A program made the translations under genes and the position numbers. A stretch of DNA of 64,000 nt from Amblyomma americanum (lineage: Eukaryota; Arthropoda; Arachnida; Ixodida; Ixodidae). The DNA lies in assembly GCF_052857255.1 (NCBI RefSeq), contig NC_135502.1:154924599-154988598 (forward strand), written 5' to 3'. This document shows, in pieces, positions 22,541 through 32,985 of the stretch. The notes below the pieces were generated by a model. That model saw only the letters and a program-made list of their open reading frames with translations. It ran no database searches and was not told where the DNA came from. Within the stretch, counting starts at the first letter, position 1. Each line of letters opens with the position of its first letter.

Positions 22541-23229
22541 TACGTTCCGGTTGCGGCAGCGAACCGGATAGCGGCGCTATTGCTCTTTGCAGGAAAATTG
22601 AGCGCGACCGATGCGATTGAAAAAACGTTCAACCGAGAGTTTAGTTGCACATCAGATTCCATTGTGAAGGGGTAATATCAAAGCTGCTTTATTTACCCAA
22701 CGGACTTCAACAAATAGCAATATATTTCAGATACTCTATTCTACATACTTTACGCAACTACGCATGGCTTTTCATTGACAGAAGGCGGCCGCTACAGCAG
22801 TCGATCGCCGATGCTAGGTGAAAGACAGGTAGCTTGCCCGCACAACACGGCGCAAAATACGTGCTCCGTGACGTGCTAAACGACTTGTCGTCTGCAGCAC
22901 GGCTGAATGTAAGTTGGTGCTGTGATCGGACGATTGTGCGGACTGTATTTTACTTTTTTCATTCTTTTTATGCAGGCCCCGGCTGATCTGTTTGGTGCTG
23001 CTGTTAGGTTTTAATTTTTCTGCAACAAATAATTCAAAGAAGTGATATAAAAATCATCTGGCAGTATTTCTCTTCATATATGCGTTGGGATACTTCGCAG
23101 ACGAGGTTTTCATAGATTCGCCATAGTACAAAGCGAACGCATGCCCACACTGATGCCTGAAAACTAGCTTGCAAGCAAACTGGCGAGCTCAGTGCAGAGC
23201 AAGAACGCCATAAAGAACGCATGCTGCCA
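22541..23229. other. Intergenic, nothing recognised
   Basis: No domain, RNA gene or clear repeat seen. Parts near 22541-22620 may be further decayed family-B sequence. Confidence 0.35.
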
Positions 23230-24011
23230 CTTCACATCTCCCAGAACATGGTTCATTAGGCGCTGCTAAGTAGTGGGTGCTCCTACCAAGCCAAAAAACA
23301 TTCTTTTGAATTGGAAAAGACCTCTGTGACAAGTGAAAGCAGTTTTCTCCTTGCCCCGCTCATTCCTTTCAACCTGAAAGTATCCGCGGCTAGCATCGAG
23401 CGTTGTGAAGCACTTCGCTCCACTTAGGTTGGACACTAGGGAAGAAATGGTTGGTAGAGGCTACGCGTCTTTTCTCGTAACCTCATTCAGTTTGCGATTG
23501 TCAACGCAAAGTCGATATGTATCGTCTTTCTTTAGAACCAAGACTACCGGGAAGCCCCAAGGGCTGTTAGACCTCTCAACAACGCCAGTGTCGATAAGTT
23601 CGTCTAAGGCGCTGTACAGTGCTTTTATCTTAACCGAGCTAATTGGTGTGGATTGCACTTCCAAGGCAGTGCGTCACCCGTGTCTATTAGATGCCTAACT
23701 AGGGTAGTGAGGCCCGGGCGGTCAGTGAATGTCGCGTTGTACTCGTAGAGGAGCGATGACATCCGTGCCTTCTCCCTCTCCATCATGCTGTTCACTTCCG
23801 ACAACAAGAGGTGCGCTGACATTCTCTGCGCGGCAGAGCAGTTTTCTACCGCGGAAACCTTCTCTATGCCCTCTTTCTCAGCGGTGATGGTCCGCTCGCC
23901 TCCTGGTACTCGGGCTGGCGGGGTGGATTTGTCATGGTCTCCCCCCGCTGGCGCCGCGTTCGTAGCCTGAATTGTCTGCGACGCCGCGGGCGCTTTCGCG
24001 AAAGGCTTCAA
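23230..24011 (-). pseudogene. Family C reverse transcriptase, N-terminal half
   Basis: The 24011-23625 frame ends near [20 protein letters not shown], a typical pre-RT segment. The overlapping frame at 23664-23461 has [40 protein letters not shown] and NEVTRKDA. Continuing after a stop: PLPTISSLVSNLSGAKCFTT, LDASRGYFQVE, then FTCHRGLFQFKRMFFGLVGA and an in-frame stop before QRLMNHVLG. These are RT motifs up to just before the catalytic motif. Beyond about 23230 similarity stops, so YxDD, RNase H and integrase are gone. Confidence 0.85.
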
Positions 24012-24069
24012 GGCGCCTGATGTGCGCTCCCCTGTAGCCTCCGCTGCTGATGTCTATCACAATACCTGT

Positions 24070-24330
24070 CTTGACTAGTAAGACTCGTCAAAGAATTACA
24101 GGAACGGATAAACACGGAAGATGAACGAGGCGTTGTCGCCGCACGCGTCTTTCCCATCGAACCACTATCCTAGCTGCAGCGCTCGATTGCGCTGTACCGC
24201 TCTCGAGGCGAAAAGTGGTATCGCACTCTATCAAACGGATTTTATTCTCGCGGAGATGGTTTAACACCTCGTCACCGAACAAAGAAGCGCTTGCTCCTTT
24301 ATCTAGTAACGCGGTGATTTTTTTCGAGCT
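24070..24330 (-). pseudogene. Family C retropepsin-like protease fragment
   Basis: The minus-strand frame reads KKITALLDKGASASLFGDEV, which matches a retropepsin active-site block with the normal D-T/S-G changed to D-K-G. LRENKIRLIECDTTFRLESG and further beta-strand-like sequence follow. The lysine at the active site suggests loss of function. It joins gag upstream and pol downstream with only short gaps. Confidence 0.65.
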
Positions 24331-24424
24331 ATCGTTAGCTCAATAAACGGCGCTTCCTACGCGACATGCCAAAGGCGCTAACAAAGCGGGGTTTCTCTGT
24401 ACGCCGCGCGGGATCGAAGGTCGA

Positions 24425-25630
24425 TCAATGGTGGCTTTGGCCGTTTCCCGACCGTGTTTGGTCACGGGCGGGAGAGCGGCCACAGTCGTGGGCGAAGTGC
24501 CCCGTCTGGTCGCACCGGTAGCAACGGTTGCCCGGGCCCCGACGGGCTAGGCGGTGGTCGCCACGTTCCTGTCGGTCATCTCGAACTCGCGGCGCGGATG
24601 GTGGAGGCCGCTCGTGCGGCCGCGCGTCGGCCTCGCGATCTCGCCTCGGTTCGTTCCGCTCTGCGGCAGCGTGTGCTGTTCGCGACGCGTCACTGAACGG
24701 ATCCAAAGCGCGGTCGGACAACTTCCAACCCCTTGGGACACGCCCGTCAGCAAACCGTGCTGACGCTTCAGCTCTGAATGAACTGCGCGCTGAGCTGTCA
24801 TTCCACGCGCAGCGCGGCTCAAGTGACAGCGATGCGGGTGGGGGCGGCCGATGCGCTCGCGCAGAGAGGATGTCTCCCTGAATGCGCTTCGCCTCAGCAG
24901 CCCGCTCATCCAAATCTCTGAACCTGACTCCTCTCAGGTAGGCCGTGAAAGTCGAGTGCGCTTGTCTCGTGACACGCTCAACTTTCTCAGTGTTCGTGGC
25001 GCGAGGGTCAGCGATGCAATAAAGTTCGTCCATCGCTCGCACGTATTCTAACAGAAACTCGTCGTAGTGCTGGGTTCGGATCTCCAGCTCTCTCTTCAAA
25101 CGCCACTCGTTGTTTGCGGAAATTCGCCGCGGAAGCTTGCGCAAAAACGCCTCCATTGTCCTCGTTCGGTTGCGGCTAGTCGGTACCAGCGAGCCGCTTG
25201 CTCCGTCAAAGAAACTGGCACAACACGCGCGAGAATTTCGGCGTCTGCGATTCCTGTCACTTGCTGATAATGCAGCAGACGGTCGAGGTACTCATTTGCT
25301 GCCGTACTGTCGTGGTACCCCGTGTATGTCGGCGTCTATCCTAACACGTGGTGACTGGGCCGGGGCTTGAAAATTGTTTTGCAAAATACCCCATAGACTC
25401 TGCATAACCTGCATTGAGTTCTCCAAAAGCACCTCGGTTGATTGCGGACTAACGCCCACGGAGTTTGGCGCAGCCGCTGATGGCGTGGAATGATGAGGCC
25501 TAAGTGCCTCATTGTCCGCGCCGCGGAGCAGCGAGGCGCCCGATGTGGAGTCCCCCATGCCAGGACTAAGTACTGCCAACGCGTTAGGGGATGTCCCTCG
25601 GCTATTCCGCGTGGAACGCCCAACATTCAC
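24425..25630 (-). pseudogene. Family C Gag
   Basis: The first frame (25630-25292) is a low-complexity N-terminus ending in SPRVRIDADIHGVPRQYGS. After a frameshift the capsid continues (DSTAANEYLDRLLHYQQVTG, VVPVSLTEQAARWYRLAATE) and reaches the frame at 25156-24425 (MEAFLRKLPRRISANNEWRL...). That frame holds an Arg/Pro-rich linker and a C-terminal zinc knuckle, CYRCDQTGHFAHDC (C-x2-C-x4-H-x4-C). Gag forms the particle and binds RNA. The single shift between the first two frames shows decay. Confidence 0.85.
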
Positions 25631-28080
25631 AAATTCAAACCCAAAATTATGAAAGCAGTTGAACAGTAACCAGATGAATTATTTTGTGCAATGGCAAAGA
25701 TTAAACAGAGGTACTAATGGCTCCCCTACAACTCCATCTAGGTAGGATAAAAAGAGCCTTCCTCTTCCTCTTTCAGCGTCTTTTAGTTTTCAATGGCGCC
25801 AGTGCCCGAAAAATGCCTTAAAATTCATAGCCAGTGGTCTAGCTCTCAGTACCGCTATAATGGGTTGTCGCACTGGCATGCGCCGTTGTTTATTAGTCCA
25901 CGCGTTTTGAACCAGAAGTACACAGCAAACCAGGAGTACTTGCTTTGTAGCACGTCACTTCTTCACAACGCTAAGGTATTTTCGTTTGTGTGAATGGTGA
26001 TTGATGATGTTTTATTGCTAGTTCTGCAGAAGAATTCGATTTGCGGAAAAACAGAATTTTTTTTTCTCTATTCTTCTCTAGCTTAGATACCAAATTTAGC
26101 CAAAAAGCAGCCAAGTAGTCAAGCTCAAATTCTGTTAGCAAAGAGGTCCCAAAAGGTGTAATGGTAGGCGGTCTCATTAAAATATGCCATGCCGTCTCTC
26201 TCAGCTTATATTTTTTTTTCTATATGACCTAAGCTTGGGTGTGTTGCTGCGCTTTCCCCGGCGCTTTACCTTTTCCGCACCGCTCTCCTTCGTCTTTTAT
26301 CTCCCAAATGGCCTTGTCCAAGAAGACTTGTACGCAAGCGATCTTAAGGGCGTTAGCTCTTATTCATAACCTTTCTCGATTTCCTGGTGTCTGCTGCCAG
26401 CTCTCTTCGGCGTGAAATTTGCTTTCTGAGGAATTCAGGATGGCGGCCCCTATAGTAAATCGATGTAGCAACACAATAGGCGATTGATTCGTGGCGTCAT
26501 GAGTATATCCAGTTGGTGATCGATTGGTGAGGTCACTGATTTGATGACGTGATAAATAATGTCAAGTGATAATGTTTATTCGCTTATAACTAAGTATTAA
26601 TGAGGTCATATCATAAAACAAATTAGATAATTGGAATCCTTTGGATGAGTATAATATATTAGGCACCAATATTAATTAAGTTATTAGTTATCGTTCGACT
26701 TAAATTTTTAACGCTTCTAATTATTATAACCGATGACGTCATGATCTCACTAATGGAACAATCGCAACGGGCTCGATATGTATAATATGTTAGACATCAA
26801 TATCGCCTAACTAGCTTGACATTAATTGTTAGGCTTAACATGGCGGTCACGACGTCAGCACTGCAGCTCACAAGACGGCAGGCGCCCGCTCGCCGTGTTG
26901 AATGGAAAAGTCGCCCAATCACGTGGTATACATTGCTTCAACGATAGATTGCGGTACTAGACAGGGAGCGCTCGTTACTTCAACGTCTTCCAGACAGACG
27001 GTGGCGGCATAATGTTTATCAAACGCTGGCTAAATTCTCTGCTTTTTCATCAAAGGGCTATCCTCTTGCTCTCTGACTTCGCTCGGCGGCGCGGCGTCAA
27101 TGAAAGCATGTCCGCACGAGCCGTAAAAAAATTTAGAAGGTTGCAAAAATAGTGGGAATAACTTCGAGCGGGCTCAATGACTCAGTGATGCCCCCTCCAA
27201 TTCATTCGCGCGCCGGCGGCGGCGTATCGCAAGAAAGAACTGGAATGTTTTGTAAGTCGTTCTCCGCGCCCGAACACTGAGGAAGCTCGCCTTGGCGCGA
27301 AGAACGAACAGACGTACCTGACGCGAGTCCATTTATGAAGCTCGTCAGCCCGACCCTCCGTTCAAGATTCAGAGAGGTACGCCCGCATGACTCCCAGGTC
27401 AACACAACTCGGCCAGCCACGGAGCAGCGAGGCAGCGCGTTTCACTCTTTAGGATGGCCCCATTGTCGTCCTTCGGTTACGGGATTGTAGCAGTGCCGGT
27501 GAACAAATTGTTTTGTTTCGTTGCCTCTCTCCTGATGTAGTGAAGGTTAGGTGCGATTTGTCTCTTGTATTTTGCTCTGTGTCCAATAATACTTGGAACG
27601 AGTTGCAGTGTATTGTAAATCACTTTCAATGTGCTCGTTGGAATGATTAAGAAATCCTCAGTATCGCCTCTTTGCCGTATGAACTTTAGTGTGTGAATCT
27701 TTGGCTCCGACCTATTCTCAGCTTTGCGACCGGCGAAAGCTGGGCGCCACACGACCACGCCCCTTGTCACTTGGTAGCTGGTTTCTGGGTCAGCTTGCCA
27801 CTCTGAGTCTAGGGCATCTTCTCTGCGACCCAGACCACTAACTCCACACGTTGTAAGGGTGAATGGGAATACACGCATTAGTGCGCGAAAAGGTGACAGA
27901 GATTGAAGGAAAAATCTATGCTGTCTTCCAGGCCAGTTATGAGTCTTTCACGGTATTCAGTCACCATACACTGCAGGATGGGCGTGAACATTCACCATGA
28001 ACCTTCCGGTATAGGCTGAATTTTAATCCAGTTCTTGTTTAGTAGAGGGCTCGAAATTAGATTAGCCCACTTTAATTTTT
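25631..28080. other. Intergenic, AT-rich in the middle, no gene recognised
   Basis: 26450-26800 is AT-rich with loosely repeated GATGACGTCATGA-like words. 27202-27878 contains open frames on the minus strand without recognisable domains. No LTR of family C could be identified to the right of its gag. Confidence 0.4.
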
Positions 28081-28081
28081 C

Positions 28082-28455
28082 AAGGCGAAAGTCTTTAATT
28101 GCGCATGCTCGCGTCCGACCGTCCGTCCGTCCGTTACCCTCTTCTACTCGATGTGCACGATGAGACTCGAACCACCATCCTTCCATTATGTAGCTGAGCG
28201 TGCTAACGACTACGCTAATTCCTTCCAGCGCATATTTAGTTTTCCTTCTCTAGGACGCTAGAGAGTGTTTGCGGAAAGGCGTCGGATGAGACGGATGCCT
28301 CCCAAACACCCTCTAGTGTCTCGAGCATTTAAGATTCACAAACAGTTGTGTACCTAACACCTGAACTACAGATCAGTTACACAATCAGCAACACCGCGCT
28401 AAAAGCTTTCGCCTCAGCGCACTTTAGGTCAACAAAGTGCCCCCCTGAATTTTTT
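28082..28455 (+). mobile_element. Helentron/DINE-1-like non-autonomous element, copy 1
   Basis: The left end carries AAGGCGAAAGTCTTTA (28082-28097). The right end carries the inverted AAAAGCTTTCGCC (28401-28413), then a hairpin GCACTTT-8 nt-AAAGTGC (28419-28440), then C-rich bases and a T run. The same layout occurs at 31583-32167 and 39811-40224. Subterminal inverted repeats plus a 3' hairpin, in T-rich context, resemble Helentron-associated elements. The interior (a CCGT-repeat and a tRNA-like sequence) is unique to this copy. Confidence 0.55.
28140..28235 (-). repeat. tRNA-like sequence inside Helentron-like copy 1
   Basis: The minus strand shows an A-box-like TAGTCGTTAGCACG and a B-box GGTTCGAGTCT about 35 bases later, i.e. 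a Pol III-type internal promoter. The acceptor stem cannot be closed convincingly, so it is more likely a SINE head or tRNA-derived repeat than a working tRNA gene. Confidence 0.4.
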
Positions 28456-28917
28456 CTTTGCATAATATAACCGGAGCATGTAAACATTTTTTATTTCGCC
28501 TCAATCGAAATTACTGCAAAGCGTCTGAACCAAATTCGTTTCAACTCTTGCTAAGCAGTAGAACCGCTTCAACACAGCCGCCACTCAGATGCCTTGGAGA
28601 AGGAACAGTTACAGACCGAAACACGTTTCTTATTCTGCCTGCGCTGCAGCGGTTTTGCCAATTTCTAGCGGGCAATTTCAAGTTCTGTGACGCACCCTGA
28701 GGCAATGAAATGAGCTTTAGATGCTGGCTTTACGAGAGCCTGAATGTCGCCTGACAGCCTGAATGGAGCTTCCGCCAGTGTGTCCAAGTAAGAGGGTGAG
28801 TCAGACGCCTGCTTCGTAAAATCTTGGGCTAAATTGTCGACATCTTCGTTCCCGAATTTCCTAGCATGTGCAAGAACCCGAACTGTGTTAGTGTTAGGGC
28901 TTGCAGTCTACTTACCT

Positions 28918-29155
28918 GTTAATGCTCCATCAGATGCTCTGCATTACTTGGAGTGGTCTTATCTAGACGCGCCTCAATGATTTCTTTAATTTTTGTACTT
29001 AATATTAATATGTATTTATTCTGCCTTTTGTGAATAAACGTTCAGTTGCGAGTCAGCGCGTGTGGTGTCAGTTCAGTCTACGTACTTTGTCTTTTGCACT
29101 CTTTTATTTTTTCTTAAATGCAGTGCTAATTTGCTCAAATGTCAGTATTATTCTA
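28918..29155 (+). repeat. Upstream direct repeat (pseudo-LTR) of PLE copy 3
   Basis: It contains the decayed C-terminal coding end (around SYLDA, compare YLDF of the 19.9-kb copy), GTGAATAAACGTTCAGTTGC near 29030, and the TCTACGTACTTTGTCTTTTG and CTCAAATGTCAG blocks. All of these recur at 31490-31575 and 32168-32300. Confidence 0.75.
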
Positions 29156-29646
29156 GCTAATTTCTAGTGCCTTGCGCCTTTTCGTCAGTGACAATCGACC
29201 TCCTATTAAACCAGCTTTTGTGGCAGCCTTAAAAGCTGTTCGCGCGTACGAGGCGCGTTTTGCTTCTTGACATGCGAAGCGCGCCAATTGTCCTGTGGAG
29301 CTGCAACACCTGTGCGGTGGGCTTCGACTGGTCAAGAGCCTAGCCACAGAATATGCCGCATCATTCCTTCGGAATTGTGGTCTCTTTCACGCTTGTACAG
29401 GGATTGTGTACGAGTTGCATGTAGGCGGCGCCTGCTGCATCGCAGACTTTACCATGAGTTATGCGACTGGGCAGAGAAGCACGCACACTGAATTCTTTTG
29501 AAATTCTGCACGTCCGTGGTTGCGTGTCAGAAAAACGCCATCACCGCCGGGGAGAAAAGTGCTTGTTTTAGGAGGGAGCCACATCCCAGACTCACATCGA
29601 AACATGTTGGAGCTTTGAGTTTTTCTTTTAGTCAAAACTTTACAAG

Positions 29647-31530
29647 ATGGAAAAAGTTTCCACTGCAAGAACCCTCTCCAGGAAAGTTCTTGTGGAAGAG
29701 CGATCAAGGCGCACTGTGGAATGTGTAGAGGCCATGAAAAGAACTCGTGCTAGGACTAAACGCAAATGTTTCTTGAAGCCTCTTGTTAATTATCTGACTT
29801 CTAGTGAGCAGCGGGCAGTTCTTTTCGTTAAAACAGGATACTTTATTATTTTGCCCACGGTGCTTATCAAGGAAAAGGCCGATGGTGCGATGAAGAATAA
29901 TGTCAAGCCTGTTAAGATGAAAGCTGCTAAAGCAAAGCAGCAGACTTTGCACCTCTTGTCTTGTTTGAATCTAGAGCACCTGATCTCTAGCGTCAAAAGG
30001 CTGGAGGCTTAAAGCCTTAAGTCTTCTTTTCGACCAAAACGCATAACGAGGGTATACCATACCGCGCTGTTGTTACTCGGCGGTCGACTCTGCAATATGT
30101 TGTCTTGGGCAGCATGTAAAAGCACTTAGGTGACCTCGCCATTGAAGACCCGGACACGAAATTATTTGGCTGTTTTGGATTAACATAGACACCAGAACTC
30201 TGGAACAGTCTGTGCGCTCAGAATTGACGCTAAGGGCCTGTTCTACTCGCTCCAGTATGGCAGTGTGTTGAAATTTGTTACTGGCTGCTTTACAGGCGAT
30301 AATAATGAAGATTGCTTTCTGAATGTCTGTGGTATTTCGGTCACTTCTTTTTGAACTTTTACCTTTTTACCTTGTTTCCACCTTCGTAGAATGGAATGGC
30401 TGTCTGTTTGTTAAGAAAACTGGAGTATGCATTAGTTTAAAAGTAGCTCCAGTACTTAGCGATATTTTTCTTTATATCATTGACAGGTGAACTGATAAAA
30501 GACTTGAACGGCCTTTTAAAAAAGATGTTCACGTGCGTTGACGGCTATCTGGTATTCGTAGACAGAGCTAATTTTACCTAGCGTACAACGGATATAGTCA
30601 AAATCTTTAAAGAAACTGATTCGGACTTGCGTTCACCTTCTAGCCGCCAGCCAATCATTTTGCAGTTCCTAAAGTCAAACTTGGTTTTCAGCAGTATCAG
30701 GTGTGCTGGAAGTATTTCGAGAGTTTCGTGAAAGCGATTTTTAACTTTCATTCAGGACATTCCAAAATTTTGAAAGGCGGCATTCCTGTGGCGTGACTGG
30801 AATCATCGTTGCACAAGTCATGTATGACTTGTGAATGAGTTTGATGAGTGAATGAGTATGACTTGTGAATGAGACTCAATGATTGAGTTTCCGTGAACAA
30901 GATGGCACATTAGGGCTGGCTCGTTTTCCCGATTACATCTTGTCTCTCGCCTTCAACAAGGTGCTTAAAAACGTTAAACATAGCATGGAGGTACCGCCCA
31001 CGATTGCTGAAGTGCGAATAAAATAAAAAAGAAAATGTAGCTCTTGTTTCTTATGTTCATCGTTTCTCTAAAACAATGTCGGTAATAGGTACGCTATCAG
31101 TGTGCTTTTTCGGCCCCGGAAAAAGTTGGCAGAACCTTTGCTACGGTTGGCACAAGATCTGGTACTGATGTGCTTGGTGAGGCTATAGAATGTGCTGTGA
31201 ACCATGTAAACCATTACGTCACTTGAGGAAAAGCGGCGGTCTACAAAATTCTGCTCTCTTGTGGTAGCTCGTATATCGGTCAAATTCGCCGATGCTGAAT
31301 GTTCGATTGCAGTAGCATAAGCTCTCTCTGAAACAACCACCATCTGCAAATCTAGCGAAGCGTTGTAGTGAATGTCGTGTCTGTGAGCGTTTTCTTGACA
31401 GAACCGAAATTGTTTTGGCATCGTAATCAATTAATAAAAGAAAGTGTTAGAGGCCTATCATATCTGTAAGAATAGGAATGCATGTTTTAGTGATCCATCA
31501 ATTTTCCTGCATGAAAGGAAGCCTTGATAT
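29647..31530 (+). pseudogene. Degenerate PLE coding region (copy 3)
   Basis: The N-terminal part is a 121-codon Lys-rich frame (29647-30012: MEKVSTARTLSRKVLVEERS...). Then in broken frames come VDGYLVFVDRA near 30540 (the RT VDDYLV motif with the second Asp changed to Gly), a VPKVKLGF...CWK segment near 30670-30705, FNFHSGHSKILKGGIPVA near 30745-30795, VYKILLSCGSSYIGQ near 31218-31265 (GIY-YIG), and SDPSIFLHERKP near 31490-31525 (C-terminus). Stops and indels are frequent. The order proves one PLE. Confidence 0.75.
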
Positions 31531-31582
31531 CTAGATCCACCTCACTGATTTCTTTTCTTTTGGTGGTTTGTTATTATGTATT

Positions 31583-32167
31583 AAGGCGAAAGCCTATATT
31601 GACTCATACTCGCGGCCAAGGCCACGTCCATTGCAACGCTGTGTTCCATGAAAAACGGGGCAATAATCAAAATATGAAAAAACGAACTTTAGCATCAAGT
31701 AGAGGGTAAAAATATAAACCCGACATCAAGTTTTATGGCTGTAGAGTGATTAAGTAACTAATTATAGCCAATTATAGCAAAAAGGAAAGAAAACAACCAA
31801 ATGCGTCGTTATAGCAGGGACGTCGATATAGGCACAGGAGAGGGTGACGTTGCACCCGAGGTCGTCATAGAAATGCTGCGCACGCTGGTGATGCCACCTG
31901 CGCGCGCGCGCCTCTCTTAAGTTGCGCGCGACGAGATTCCTCGCAGCTGTCGAGGGAGTAGGTTGTGCGTCACCTCCCTCCTATTGTGTCGCCGTACAAA
32001 TGGAGTCTCTCGGTGCAGGTGAACGTAAGCATGCTGCGTCTCCTGATGAAGCCTTTGGGAGTGCCACTGGTAAGGTAACGTGCGAAGCTTGATTCGCAGT
32101 CAGCAAGGCCAAAGGCTTTCGCCTTGCCGTACTTTAGATTAGCAAAGTGCTCCCGTAATTTTTTTTA
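31583..32167 (+). mobile_element. Helentron/DINE-1-like element, copy 2, inserted in PLE copy 3
   Basis: Left subterminal repeat AAGGCGAAAGCCT (31583-31595); inverted partner AGGCTTTCGCCTT (32113-32125). The hairpin GTACTTT-8 nt-AAAGTGC is at 32129-32150 (one G-T wobble), followed by TCCCG and a T run. The interior (tandem GCGCGC near 31905, CpG-rich) is unrelated to copies 1 and 3. It splits the 3' end of PLE copy 3. Confidence 0.6.
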
Positions 32168-32300
32168 AACTGCGTTTTGTGAATAAAGCATCCGTTGCGA
32201 GACAGCGATGGTGGTGTCTCTTCTGTCTACGTACTTTGTCTTTTGCGCTTTTTTTGCAAGACCTAGTGCCAACTCGCTCAAATGTCAGTATTAACCCAGC
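32168..32300 (+). repeat. Downstream direct repeat (3' end) of PLE copy 3
   Basis: TTTTGTGAATAAAGCATC and the following AGACAGCG, TCTACGTACTTTGTCTTTTG and CTCAAATGTCAGTATTA match 29025-29150, with about 125 bases recognisably shared. Confidence 0.75.
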
Positions 32301-32717
32301 CCAGGCTGATCTGTCAGAGAGGGACGCAGTCTTTGACGTTGTGTGCCGCCGCAGGGCAACTGATCTGTTGGATTATTTGGAAATGGCGTTTTTGGAGTCG
32401 CCAATGGCTCTACGAGTGGCAGGGTGAGCGATGGACAGCGCTATTGCAAATTCTTTTGCAGCTGTAGGAGACGAAGCCTGCGTCGTGGCTGGGTTAAGTA
32501 GGGTAGCACGAGCTGCGGCAGCACATGCTATGTAGGTGCTGGTATTGCATTTCGTGGCCTCGACACAGACTACGTGTGTGTCATCCATATGAGTGCCCCG
32601 TCAAAAATTCCTTCAAAGTGCCTTCAAGGGTCCAACAGTATTTTTGACTGTCCATCAGCACTTCTTGTCTGCATTTTTACATGCACATGCATGAATCTGA
32701 AGGTCTTGAAGTAACCT
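32301..32717. other. Intergenic, nothing recognised
   Basis: Short overlapping frames only, including Ala-rich antisense frames (32373-32588) without domain. No repeat recognised. Confidence 0.35.
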
Positions 32718-32985
32718 GCATTGGCTGCTCTGTTTGTAAAGGCGCGAGTCTGAAGATGTTGAAGGCATCTCTATTGGAGCTCTGTTGGTACTGGCGCGTG
32801 TCTGAAGGCATTTCCATTGGAGCCTGTTTGTGTTGGCGTGAGTCTGATTGTGCTGAAGGCATCTCCACTAGCAGCTCTGTTTGCACCGGCGCGACTCTGA
32901 CGGTCCTTCAGAAACCTGCATGCAGCTGCTCTGTCTGCGGGCGCCGTTCTGAAAGCTCTGTATGCATGGGGCTTCGGCTGCATGG
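32718..32985 (+). repeat. Degenerate minisatellite, units of 43-59 bp
   Basis: Five or six units begin with GCAT at 32718, 32765, 32808, 32859, 32918 and 32964. Each carries a GCTCTGT(T/C)TG-like block and a GGCGCG-x-x-TCTGA block. Units vary in length, so the array is old. A 115-codon frame (32681-33028) runs through it but has no domain; I treat it as incidental. Confidence 0.65.

Larger units (their letters stand above)
23230..25630 (-). mobile_element. Ty3 retroelement relic, family C
   Basis: Minus-strand gag (25630-24425), protease-like segment (about 24330-24070) and RT N-terminal half (24011-23230) lie in the normal order. The sequences differ clearly from families A and B, so this is a third Ty3 lineage. 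No LTRs, RNase H or integrase were found, and the RT ends before its catalytic YxDD. Frameshifts interrupt gag and pol. Confidence 0.8.
28880..32300 (+). mobile_element. Penelope-like element copy 3 in pseudo-LTR arrangement
   Basis: A decayed PLE body (about 29160-31530) is preceded by a second copy of its own 3' end (28918-29155) and followed by the 3' end itself (31490-31580 and 32168-32300). The latter is interrupted by a Helentron-like insertion (31583-32167). The two 3' ends share the AATAAACGTTCAGTTGCGA-type block, TCTACGTACTTTGTCTTTTG and CTCAAATGTCAGTATTA. Partial head-to-tail copies are a known property of PLEs. Confidence 0.75.

Noticed and set aside
31578..32172. TTAA target-site duplication (piggyBac-type MITE) for the Helentron-like copies
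   Set aside because: TTAA is present on both sides of copy 2 but not of copies 1 and 3.
32718..32985. CRISPR-like array
   Set aside because: Repeat units vary in length and sequence, without fixed repeats and unique spacers; the genome is eukaryotic.
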